In this document: positions 1-6,277 of the stretch, in pieces
Position numbering within the stretch: position 1 is the first letter of the stretch
Layout of the letters: every line of letters starts with the position of its first letter
Source of the DNA: CAZAIO01 sp964485235
Lineage (GTDB): Bacteria; Chloroflexota; Dehalococcoidia; GIF9; UBA5629
Direction of reading: 5' to 3'
Assembly (NCBI GenBank): GCA_964485235.1
Contig: CAZAIO010000102.1
Coordinates: 1 to 9,833, forward strand
Length of the DNA: 9,833 nucleotides
The notes under the pieces: generated by a model
Told to the model about the DNA's origin: nothing
The model's database searches: none
Seen by the model: the letters and a program-made list of their open reading frames with translations, nothing else
Position numbers and translations under genes: made by a program

Positions 1-3
1 ACC

Positions 4-32
4 TTGCATATGCACATTATCTCGTCTATTAT
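4..32 (+). promoter_or_regulatory. Candidate sigma-70-type promoter of the FAD reductase gene
   Basis: A TTGCAT box at 4-9 and a TATTAT box at 27-32 are separated by exactly 17 bp. The -10 box matches the consensus at 5 of 6 positions, the -35 box at only 3 of 6. The -35 box overlaps a perfect 10-bp palindrome, TGCATATGCA, at 5-14, which could be a regulator site. If used, transcription would start near position 39 and leave a leader of about 84 nt. The spacing is good but the -35 is weak and the region is AT-rich, so chance remains possible. Confidence 0.35.
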
Positions 33-71
33 ATTTCAATTATCCCTTTAACAGGTTTATATCTAAAGGAC

Positions 72-99
72 CTTCGGCCGCACCGCCGGAAGAAATTTT
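72..99 (+). terminator. Terminator-like hairpin in the leader of the FAD reductase gene
   Basis: CTTCGGC (72-78) pairs with GCCGGAAG (85-92) with one bulged G and a 6-nt loop, and AAATTTTGTT follows. This resembles a short intrinsic terminator. It lies between the candidate promoter and the SD of the downstream gene. It could therefore end transcription from a gene left of the window or act as an attenuator. The U-tract is interrupted, so efficiency is uncertain. Confidence 0.35.
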
Positions 100-122
100 G
101 TTCAGGGAGGCATAAAAAAAAC

Positions 123-1670
123 ATGGATAATTCCACACAATATAGCTTCGAAACTCCACCGGCATCAATACCGGAAAGCCAGATTACCGATACTGTAAGC
201 GCCGATGTCATTGTTGTCGGAGCAGGGACAGCAGGGCTCGTCTGCGCTAACTCGGCGATTGAAAACGGGCTTAGCGTAGTTCTCATCTCTGCCAGTTCTC
301 GGCCGATATCCCGGGGCGGGTCCAACCATGCTATCAACAGCAAGCTTCAGCGCGAACATGGCATTCACTATGATATCGGTAAAAATTTCAAGCGTGAAAT
401 AGACAGAGCAGCGGGCAGGATCGACCAGGAAAAATGGTTTCTTTTTGCAAAAAGAAGCGGTGAAGCGATGGACTGGTTGACAGAAAAAATGGTAGCGGCG
501 GGATATATCCCTACTCTCGAAATGGGAGGCGTCGATCCTGATGATATACAGTCCACATTCCCGGGCGCACACGGATTTGTTATCAGCAAGAGGAGAAATG
601 TTTCTCTGGGACAACCGCTCGTCGTCAACACACTGGCCAGACTTCTGAATGAAGCCGGAGGTCGAATCTATTATAAAACGATTGCGAAGCAACTTGTCCG
701 GGAGGATAACAATACCGGCCGTGTTACCGCTGTCATTGCTGTAAATCCTGAAGGGAAATACGTCAAATATACGGGATCGAAAGCTATTGTCCTGGCTACA
801 GGCGATTTCACCCGTGACAGGGAAATGGTCGCAAAATATTGTCCGGAGGCACTCCCTCTGGTCAACCCTGCACCGGTTGACTACGATGCCCAGTTCGTGA
901 AATCGGGAGGTTTGTTCGGCGGAGACGGTCATAAAATGGGCTTATGGATAGGCGCGGCATGGCAGAAAACAGTGCCTAACGCTCCCGCTATAATCGGTGG
1001 TGCAGGCCCTCATGGAATACCCTACGCCGGTTATAAAGGACTGGCAGTCAACAAATATGCAGTACGTTATTATAATGAGGATGCAAACGGACCGCATGCC
1101 GGTTTTGCGCAATTACGGCAGCCGGATATGAAGGCCTTTGCGATATGGGACTCCGACTATGTAGACCGTATGGCACCGTGGTACCCTCAGGGATATTATC
1201 ACGACGGTCCGCCCATGAAGATAAAAGAAGTGCTTATGGGTTGGGAAACACTGGTGAAGACCGGCAAGATGGTAAAAGCAGATACCATACAAGAACTCGC
1301 CGGCAAATTAGGACTGAACGCTGATACGCTTACGGCGACTATCGACAGGTATAATCATTTTTGCGAAAGAGGCGTGGATGAAGACTTCCATAAACGGCCG
1401 GGCCTTCTCGTTCCGGTTAAAAAAGAACCATTCTACGGGCAGTCCCGTAATTCCCCGGACCTGTTAATGGTAACCGGCGGTCTGCGCACCAATATAAAAA
1501 TGCAGGTACTTGATATAAAAGATGAAGTGATCCCCGGATTGTATGCAGCCGGGACGATTATCGGCGATATGTTCGCAAACTATTATACGTTTGCACCTTC
1601 AGGGATAAACCTCGGAGCAACCTGCGTCACTTTTCCATATCTGATCGGGAAAGAAATCGCAGAGTCATAG
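123..1670 (+). CDS. FAD-dependent fumarate reductase / ketosteroid dehydrogenase-type flavoprotein
   Basis: A 515-residue flavoprotein of the FAD_binding_2 family (fumarate reductase flavoprotein, 3-ketosteroid dehydrogenase, urocanate reductase). These enzymes reduce or introduce a C=C bond next to an electron-withdrawing group. Visible features: an N-terminal Rossmann fold with VVGAGTAGL (GxGxxG, residues 33-38), GGSNHAIN near 65-72, LATGDF near 224-229, GDGHKMGLWIGA near 268-279, and a C-terminal FAD-closing segment (TGGLRTNIKMQVLD near 451-464, then IPGLYAAG and NLGAT). There is no Tat or Sec signal and no CxxCH haem motif, so it is probably cytoplasmic and takes electrons from a soluble or membrane partner. 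The ATG start follows GGGAGG (105-110) with a 12-nt spacer, slightly long, across an A8 run (114-121). It converges on the OYE-family gene at 1787-3670. The family is secure; the substrate is not, because the diagnostic substrate residues cannot be assigned by eye. Confidence 0.9.
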   Translation: MDNSTQYSFETPPASIPESQITDTVSADVIVVGAGTAGLVCANSAIENGLSVVLISASSRPISRGGSNHAINSKLQREHGIHYDIGKNFKREIDRAAGRIDQEKWFLFAKRSGEAMDWLTEKMVAAGYIPTLEMGGVDPDDIQSTFPGAHGFVISKRRNVSLGQPLVVNTLARLLNEAGGRIYYKTIAKQLVREDNNTGRVTAVIAVNPEGKYVKYTGSKAIVLATGDFTRDREMVAKYCPEALPLVNPAPVDYDAQFVKSGGLFGGDGHKMGLWIGAAWQKTVPNAPAIIGGAGPHGIPYAGYKGLAVNKYAVRYYNEDANGPHAGFAQLRQPDMKAFAIWDSDYVDRMAPWYPQGYYHDGPPMKIKEVLMGWETLVKTGKMVKADTIQELAGKLGLNADTLTATIDRYNHFCERGVDEDFHKRPGLLVPVKKEPFYGQSRNSPDLLMVTGGLRTNIKMQVLDIKDEVIPGLYAAGTIIGDMFANYYTFAPSGINLGATCVTFPYLIGKEIAES

Positions 1671-1694
1671 AATATGTTTTTTTAATAGCGAGCA

Positions 1695-1760
1695 GGCATC
1701 AGGTCAACTAATTTGATTTTCAGGAGTCTTATGAAAGTATACTCCTGAAAATCAGATGCC
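1695..1760. terminator. Shared hairpin between convergent genes (candidate bidirectional terminator)
   Basis: A perfect 14-bp inverted repeat, TGATTTTCAGGAGT (1714-1727) and ACTCCTGAAAATCA (1741-1754), encloses a 13-nt loop. A second outer pair, GGCATC (1695-1700) and GATGCC (1755-1760), extends the stem across a one-sided 13-nt bulge. It lies midway between the stop codons of two convergent genes, where a bidirectional terminator is expected. Neither strand has a proper U-tract immediately after the stem, so it may act as a 3'-end stabiliser or pause site and not as a canonical intrinsic terminator. A T7 run at 1677-1683 precedes it. Confidence 0.55.
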
Positions 1761-1786
1761 GTAGTATGCAATTTAATTCTCAAATA

Positions 1787-3670
1787 TCAGGCTTCCACAA
1801 GCATGTTGAAACCGTCGTGAATTGCATGGAAAAGATTGCGCGGTTGATAGCAATCGCCGATGACTGCTATGTCGGTCTGCGGCAATAGTTCTCGCAGTTC
1901 GTTAACCTTGCCCTTGCGAGACATCATTCCCATTGCGAGGATAATCGTATCGGCAGGATATTCTTCATGACCTTCCCCGACATCGATGACACGTATACCC
2001 GTCTCGGTAATAGTTTCCATTTTCTTCCCGGTAACGATTGGGACTTTTAATTCGGACAACGCGGCTAACAGATAGTCCCGGTTTATCAGACTCGCATCTT
2101 TAAGTACTCCTTCAGATCCCAGCATCTCTATAACAGTGACTTTTTTACCCTGCTGAGAAAAGAATAGCGCAGTCTCAATACCAAGCAGCCCGGCACCTAT
2201 GATAATTACATTCTCACCGGCTTCGATGTTTGTAATATCGATATCTCCTGCCCAGTACACATTCGGCCCGCTTTTATTCGCCAAAGACGGGAGAAACGGG
2301 GCAGCTCCGACGGCAATAACCAGAAAGTCGGGCTTTTCTTTCTGTACAATATCAGCGGTGACCTCAGTATTATATACGACTTTTATTTCTGACCGGGTGA
2401 TGCCGGCAATCTGCCATTGCAAGAAATTCTTTAAATCTTCTTTGAACGGAAACACGACTGCGTTATTCAGCATACCTCCCAACCGGTCAGTCATTTCATA
2501 CAGTACAACTTCATGACCGCGCCTCGCCGCAGTCAGTGCTGCCTGCATACCGGCGGGACCGCCGCCTGCAATAAGTACCTTTTTCCTTGTTTTAGCCTGC
2601 ATAATGGAATCTTCCGTTGGAAATTCAGTCGCGAGTCCCGTTATCGGATTTACAGTACACCTGGTCTCCAAAGATAAACCCCGGCTGCAGCACATATTGC
2701 AGCGGACACAGGGGCGTACTTCATCCTGCTTTCCATGCGCCGTTTTTCTAATCATTTCAGGGTCCGCCAGTAACGGCCGCGCCATGGCTATAAAGTCAGC
2801 TATACCTTCCGACAATACCTTCTCACCATTTTCCAGGTTCATTATTGAACCTACCAGCGTAACCGGCAGCTTGATTTTCTTTTTTACCATCTCGGCATAA
2901 GGCACATTCGGCATATGCGGCAAATATTGAGGTTGTATAACATGCCATATTACCTTCATCATACCTGCCGATATATGCACAATGTCTATTTTATCTTCGA
3001 TCATTGTCAGAAATTCCAGCACCTCATCCGTATTTATTCCTCCCGGAACCTTTTCATCCAGGCTTATCCTGTATTCAATTATCAGATCAGAACCGCACTT
3101 TTGCCGGATAGCATCGAGTACAGCCATCGAAAAGCGTGCGCGATTTTCCAGTTTCCCACCCCATCGATCGTTTCTCGTATTGGTCAAGGGTGATAAAAAT
3201 TGAGCGGGATAATGTCCGTGCCCGCCATGAACCAACAACATATTAAAACCGGCCCTTCTGCAACGATATGCTGCCTCCGCATAGTCCTGTATATCGGCGA
3301 GAATCCGGTCCTCTTTAATTTCCCCTATTGGACACCCATGTCCATCGTGATTTAACTCGATAGAAGCTACCGCGTTATGACGCGTGATTCCTTCATACGT
3401 AACATCCAGTCCGGTAATAACTTCATCTCTACTTAAATTAAGCTGCGCTCTGAAACTATTGAATGAGGAACCGCATACCGCAGATTCACCAATCGTCACT
3501 ATGGCAGCGCCGCTACGCGCAAAAGTACGGTAATATTCAACAAAAGCGGGTGTCGCCATTCCATCAGGCGTCGCCATAAACGGCAGTGTCGGAGCAGACT
3601 CAATTCTATTTTTAAATTCAACTCCTTTTATGGTGATAGGCGAAAAAACATGCGAGAAACGATTTCCCAT
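1787..3670 (-). CDS. FadH-like multidomain NADH:flavin oxidoreductase (OYE + Fe-S + FAD/NAD domains)
   Basis: A 627-residue enzyme with the 2,4-dienoyl-CoA reductase / trimethylamine dehydrogenase / BaiCD-BaiH architecture. It likely moves electrons from NAD(P)H through FAD and a 4Fe-4S cluster to FMN and then to an activated C=C bond. Residues about 5-310 form the FMN TIM barrel (FSPITIKG, HGGHG, FLSPLTN, RWGG, ENRARF). Cys321, 324, 328 and 338 form the cluster motif (CVRCNMCC then RC). VLIAGGGPAG near 365-374 is the FAD-binding Rossmann motif, IIIGAGLLGIE near 489-499 the NAD(P) motif, and IAVIGDC near 601-607 the closing FAD segment. Two oddities: the usual HxxHGY substrate motif reads HGGHGHY (His148, His151, His153), and only about 40 residues separate NHDGHG from it, against about 62 in the OYE at 7761-8996. 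The ATG has AAAAGGAG 10 nt upstream. Slightly shorter than E. coli FadH (about 670). Substrate unknown. Confidence 0.9.
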   Translation of the reverse strand: MGNRFSHVFSPITIKGVEFKNRIESAPTLPFMATPDGMATPAFVEYYRTFARSGAAIVTIGESAVCGSSFNSFRAQLNLSRDEVITGLDVTYEGITRHNAVASIELNHDGHGCPIGEIKEDRILADIQDYAEAAYRCRRAGFNMLLVHGGHGHYPAQFLSPLTNTRNDRWGGKLENRARFSMAVLDAIRQKCGSDLIIEYRISLDEKVPGGINTDEVLEFLTMIEDKIDIVHISAGMMKVIWHVIQPQYLPHMPNVPYAEMVKKKIKLPVTLVGSIMNLENGEKVLSEGIADFIAMARPLLADPEMIRKTAHGKQDEVRPCVRCNMCCSRGLSLETRCTVNPITGLATEFPTEDSIMQAKTRKKVLIAGGGPAGMQAALTAARRGHEVVLYEMTDRLGGMLNNAVVFPFKEDLKNFLQWQIAGITRSEIKVVYNTEVTADIVQKEKPDFLVIAVGAAPFLPSLANKSGPNVYWAGDIDITNIEAGENVIIIGAGLLGIETALFFSQQGKKVTVIEMLGSEGVLKDASLINRDYLLAALSELKVPIVTGKKMETITETGIRVIDVGEGHEEYPADTIILAMGMMSRKGKVNELRELLPQTDIAVIGDCYQPRNLFHAIHDGFNMLVEA

Positions 3671-3801
3671 GACAATAACTCTCCTTTTGCTGAAATTTAC
3701 CTTATCCTTATTCTGCTTGTGACAGATTGAGAAATGATATACGTGTTCTACTCTATCGTATGATTTATTTCGTCATTATACTAGATAAAACAAACCGATT
3801 C

Positions 3802-3824
3802 TACGACGCAATAAATGTGTCGTA
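3802..3824. repeat. Inverted repeat in the -35 region of the FadH-like gene (possible operator)
   Basis: TACGACGCA (3802-3810) and TGTGTCGTA (3816-3824) are inverted with one mismatch around a 5-bp AT-rich centre. The 23-bp dyad is typical in size for a dimeric regulator site. It lies immediately upstream, in the minus-strand sense, of a TATAAT box at 3775-3780 that has no good -35, so an activator site is a reasonable guess. No known consensus was recognised. Confidence 0.35.
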
Positions 3825-3868
3825 CTTCACTATAGCATTTACATCAGCGAATTAGCGATATGTGATAA

Positions 3869-3929
3869 GATAATAACCGGCTAAAAGCGAAATACAATAT
3901 CAAACTATGAAGAGAATCCGGCTATTATC
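3869..3929 (-). terminator. Inverted repeat downstream of the LppM-like gene
   Basis: Plus-strand arms GATAATAACCGG (3869-3880) and CCGGCTATTATC (3918-3929) are inverted. In the minus-strand transcript the single mismatch becomes a G-U wobble, giving a continuous 12-bp stem with a 37-nt loop. It starts about 60 nt after the stop codon of the LppM-like gene. There is no U-tract and the loop is large, so termination is only a possibility. It could instead be a regulatory dyad for the FadH-like gene. Confidence 0.3.
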
Positions 3930-3991
3930 CCTGCTGCTTAAATATTGAATTTCCCGTTTACTGTAGACGAGCATGTAAACGATACAAATTC

Positions 3992-5092
3992 TTATCGCCA
4001 TCTTATTCGGGAACCGCAATACGGGCAGGGATTTGTACCGAAATAAACAGAGGACCCGCAACCGGGACATATATAGAGTTGTCCGGAATTTACCCATCCG
4101 GGCTTTCCTGTGCTTAATAACGATTGGCCGCAACTGCCGCAGAACTTTGAATTAGCCGGATTCACATAACCGCAGGTACGACATTGAGATTGGCTTGCAG
4201 ATGAGGCAGGTTGCTGTGCACCTCGTTCAGAAAGATTACGACCGCAATTTACACAGAACTTCTTACCGGGCGGATTTGGATATCCGCATACGGAACAATT
4301 TGTAGAAAACCGGTTCATTGTCTGCTGGTACATGGGCTGTTGTCCTGTTCCGGAATAGACGTATTCTTCCTTAGGCCGTTTTAAAATGAAAGCCAGTAAT
4401 ACGATCAGGGCCATACTTCCACCTATAATTCCTATAACGAGCCAGTTTATATATCTGGTGTTCAAGGTAATCACCCTGCTGCTCCCCATGGATGAATAAG
4501 GAAAATTCCATGTTGCCGAGTTGCCGGAAACCAGGTCGGCATTGGTATCGATTATCTTGCCGGGCAACGTTACCGTCCAGGAAAATTTGAACATCGACTC
4601 CAGCATTTCATCGGATATCAAATCGCTTCCACCTACCTGATTGTCTTCTGACACCTCACGATTTACCGAATTATCTTCAGGAATCGTAAGCTCAAAATAG
4701 TATTCCTTAAAAACGAAATAGTTTTTAATATAGAATTTGAAATTATCGGACTGGCTGTCATCCAGAAATCCGGGCACAACCAGGTCCGAGCTTCGTGAAA
4801 ACTCCTTAGTACTCACAACAGTTGTAGTCTCACCCGATGTTGTCCGTTCCACCTGCCAGCCCTCATTTTCCATACCACTAATAAGCTGGGCATCGACAAG
4901 CGACGTCATCATCCCTGTCGATGCAATGGTAATTTCCTGTATGATATCTCCGGACGGTTTCACCCTTGTATGAAAATTCATATCGACGGTGCCACAGCTA
5001 AGTGACAGTAATAATGCAGAAAACAATTGAATAGCTATAATTGTTTTTACAATTGACCTGTTCGGATGGCTTGTTTTTTCCGTACTTTGCAT
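3992..5092 (-). CDS. LppM-like membrane-anchored protein with three C-terminal zinc ribbons
   Basis: About 366 residues from the ATG at 5092. A TTG three codons upstream (5101) is an alternative start, and neither has a visible SD. Using TTG numbering: a basic N-terminus and hydrophobic segment 20-35 end at Cys36. The preceding LSLS is a poor lipobox, so it may be a lipoprotein or simply exported. Residues about 38-215 look like an LppM/DUF3153-type beta-rich extracytoplasmic domain (FHTRVKPSGDIIQEITI, then FKFSWTVTLPGKI). A transmembrane helix spans about 219-240 (WLVIGIIGGSMALIVLLAFI) and is followed by KRPK, which places the C-terminus in the cytoplasm. Three CxxC pairs-of-pairs follow: Cys269/272/283/286, Cys307/310/321/324 and Cys345/348/359/362, each a rubredoxin-type zinc ribbon. 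The role is unknown. It stands alone and is divergent from the polyferredoxin gene at 5399. The fold assignment for the outer domain is moderate; the zinc ribbons are clear. Confidence 0.8.
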   Translation of the reverse strand: MQSTEKTSHPNRSIVKTIIAIQLFSALLLSLSCGTVDMNFHTRVKPSGDIIQEITIASTGMMTSLVDAQLISGMENEGWQVERTTSGETTTVVSTKEFSRSSDLVVPGFLDDSQSDNFKFYIKNYFVFKEYYFELTIPEDNSVNREVSEDNQVGGSDLISDEMLESMFKFSWTVTLPGKIIDTNADLVSGNSATWNFPYSSMGSSRVITLNTRYINWLVIGIIGGSMALIVLLAFILKRPKEEYVYSGTGQQPMYQQTMNRFSTNCSVCGYPNPPGKKFCVNCGRNLSERGAQQPASSASQSQCRTCGYVNPANSKFCGSCGQSLLSTGKPGWVNSGQLYICPGCGSSVYFGTNPCPYCGSRIRWR

Positions 5093-5152
5093 TTCAAACA
5101 ATACACAAATGCATTATTGAACGATATACGTCTACGATTGATTTATGCTGAT

Positions 5153-5181
5153 ATGATATACATATAAGCGACCAATTGCAA
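5153..5181 (-). promoter_or_regulatory. Candidate promoter of the LppM-like gene
   Basis: On the minus strand, TTGCAA (plus 5176-5181) and TATCAT (plus 5153-5158) are separated by 17 bp. They match the sigma-70 consensus at 4/6 and 5/6 positions. The predicted start would lie near 5146, giving a leader of about 55 nt. The region is AT-rich, so chance matches are likely enough to keep confidence moderate. Confidence 0.35.
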
Positions 5182-5353
5182 TACCATTAAGCAAGTTTTG
5201 TACCTACAGAAAAAATTGACTAAATATAATCACATCCCAAAGACAACAACTTAAAATGGTGACATCAGTTTAAGGGAAATTAATATGCTATAGTATTATA
5301 TGCGTAAATTAATACGTCGGCGCCATTTACACTCATGGAATCAGCAGGTTATA

Positions 5354-5390
5354 CCGGTTATCTTTCAGAGATCCGATAATTAACCGGAGG
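5354..5390 (+). promoter_or_regulatory. Leader hairpin overlapping the SD of the NapH-like gene
   Basis: CCGGTTA (5354-5360) and TAACCGG (5381-5387) form a perfect 7-bp stem with a 20-nt loop. The right arm contains the first two G residues of the SD, GGAGG (5386-5390), which sits 8 nt before the ATG at 5399. Folding would partly hide the ribosome site, so this could tune translation. Only the pairing is seen; a ligand or partner is not. Confidence 0.35.
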
Positions 5391-5398
5391 TCACAGGA

Positions 5399-6172
5399 AT
5401 GAAAGAAAAATCTGCATATAAACCAATAATGATCACTATGGCCAGACGGCAGAAAATAAGAAGAGGTCTTTTATTGATTACCTTTTTAACTTTTCCGCTT
5501 ACTTACAAATATCTGTCGCCATATATAATAATTGACGGAGCAATGCAGGGGCTGATTACCGGCAGTCTGATTTATTTTACTCTGCTATTCTTAGTATCAT
5601 TATTTTTCGGTAGAGCAGTCTGCGGATGGACATGTCCTGCTGCCGGTATGCAGGAATGGAGTTCCCTGATTAAAGATAAAGAAGTGAAAGGCGGAAAGTT
5701 CAACTGGATCAAATACTTTATCTGGGTTCCATGGCTTGGCATCATTATAGTAATGACTGTTATCGCCGGCGGGTTTAACTCAATCGCCCCTTTTTATCTT
5801 ATCGACCACGGGATATCAGTAACGACATCTGCCGATTTTATTATATATTTTGTCGTCGTGGGTCTTATCGTTATTCTCTCGCTTACTATCGGCAAAAGAG
5901 CCTTCTGCCATTATGCCTGCTGGATGGCGCCATTCATGATAATCGGCACCAGAATCAAAGACGCTGTTAAATGGCCGTCTCTTCATTTACATTCACAACC
6001 GGAAAACTGTAAAAAATGCAAGACCTGTACGAAAAACTGCCCGATGAGCCTGCCTGTCACTGAAATGGTATTGTCCGGAAACATGAAAAACGATGAATGT
6101 ATCCTGTGCGGTACCTGTGTCGATGGCTGTCCTCAAAGTGTAATAACCTATTCATGGAATAGACCCCGATAA
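5399..6172 (+). CDS. NapH-type membrane polyferredoxin (4Fe-4S binding protein)
   Basis: A 257-residue integral membrane Fe-S protein of the NapH/MauN/CcoG/NosR C-terminal group, which passes electrons between the quinone pool or other membrane carriers and a partner oxidoreductase. Hydrophobic helices lie at about 23-40, 50-72, 104-125 and 145-165, with a shorter stretch at 175-184. Between them are two CxxxC motifs, CGWTCP (Cys75/79) and CHYACW (Cys170/174); the second lacks the usual Pro after the second Cys. The C-terminus carries two full 4Fe-4S ferredoxin motifs, Cys204/207/210/214-Pro and Cys234/237/240/244-Pro. The ATG has a strong GGAGG 8 nt upstream. No NapG, NapF, NosR or cytochrome partner lies next to it, so the partner is unknown. 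The unlinked flavoproteins in this window are only candidates. Family secure, role open. Confidence 0.9.
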   Translation: MKEKSAYKPIMITMARRQKIRRGLLLITFLTFPLTYKYLSPYIIIDGAMQGLITGSLIYFTLLFLVSLFFGRAVCGWTCPAAGMQEWSSLIKDKEVKGGKFNWIKYFIWVPWLGIIIVMTVIAGGFNSIAPFYLIDHGISVTTSADFIIYFVVVGLIVILSLTIGKRAFCHYACWMAPFMIIGTRIKDAVKWPSLHLHSQPENCKKCKTCTKNCPMSLPVTEMVLSGNMKNDECILCGTCVDGCPQSVITYSWNRPR

Positions 6173-6199
6173 AACAGTTACAAGAATAAATGCTTGCTT

Positions 6200-6239
6200 A
6201 TAATAAAAATACGACAGGAGCGATTATAAATCGCTCCTG
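6200..6239 (-). terminator. Rho-independent terminator of the serpin gene (stem may also serve the convergent gene)
   Basis: CAGGAGCGATT (6215-6225) and AATCGCTCCTG (6229-6239) form a perfect 11-bp stem with a 3-nt loop. On the minus strand the stem is followed by TCGTATTTTTATTAT, a usable U-tract starting a few nt after the stem. This fits an intrinsic terminator for the serpin transcript. On the plus strand no U-tract follows, but the stem lies 42 nt after the stop of the polyferredoxin gene and may stabilise that 3' end. Confidence 0.7.
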
Positions 6240-6257
6240 CCAGAGAAATTAACCGGT

Positions 6258-6271
6258 GTCCCCGAAGGGAC
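6258..6271 (-). other. UUCG-tetraloop hairpin just after the serpin stop codon
   Basis: In the minus-strand transcript GUCCC-UUCG-GGGAC forms a 5-bp stem closed by C-G over a UUCG tetraloop (cUUCGg), one of the most stable RNA tetraloops known. It begins 6 nt after the stop codon at 6278-6280 and lies about 20 nt before the terminator stem at 6215-6239. It may help stabilise the mRNA 3' end. Confidence 0.5.
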
Positions 6272-6277
6272 GCTGTT

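Larger units (their letters stand above)
3671..3991. other. AT-rich intergenic stretch with two inverted repeats, no gene
   Basis: No convincing coding sequence lies in these 321 bp. It separates the 3' end of the LppM-like gene from the start of the FadH-like gene, both on the minus strand, and should contain the latter's promoter. A TATAAT -10-like box reads on the minus strand at 3775-3780, but no acceptable -35 lies at 16-18 bp. An imperfect inverted repeat at 3802-3824 sits where the -35 would be, and a second at 3869-3929 lies nearer the LppM-like gene. AGCGA occurs twice in tandem (3845-3857) with a 3-bp spacer. Confidence 0.6.
5102..5398. other. Divergent intergenic region between the LppM-like and NapH-like genes
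   Basis: These 297 bp must carry promoters for both divergent genes. A candidate minus-strand promoter lies at 5153-5181. For the plus strand no strong -35/-10 pair was found; TATAGT (5289-5294) and TATTAT (about 5294-5299) are possible -10 boxes only. A 9-bp direct repeat, AAATTAATA, occurs at 5277-5285 and 5306-5314, flanking those boxes. A hairpin that overlaps the downstream SD lies at 5354-5387. No coding sequence was seen. Confidence 0.5.

Noticed and set aside
165..932. A 255-codon open frame antisense to the FAD reductase
   Set aside because: It lies wholly inside a clear flavoprotein gene, has no family motif and no SD, and its composition looks like a reverse-frame shadow.
3900..4133. 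A 77-codon minus-strand frame at the 3' end of the LppM-like gene
   Set aside because: It overlaps the zinc-ribbon coding region in another frame. The cysteine pattern of the real frame is decisive, and no SD supports the small frame.
5207..5230. TTGACT next to TATAAT as a plus-strand promoter of the polyferredoxin gene
   Set aside because: The two boxes are only about 3 bp apart, so they cannot be the -35 and -10 of one promoter, and no proper partner lies at 16-18 bp.
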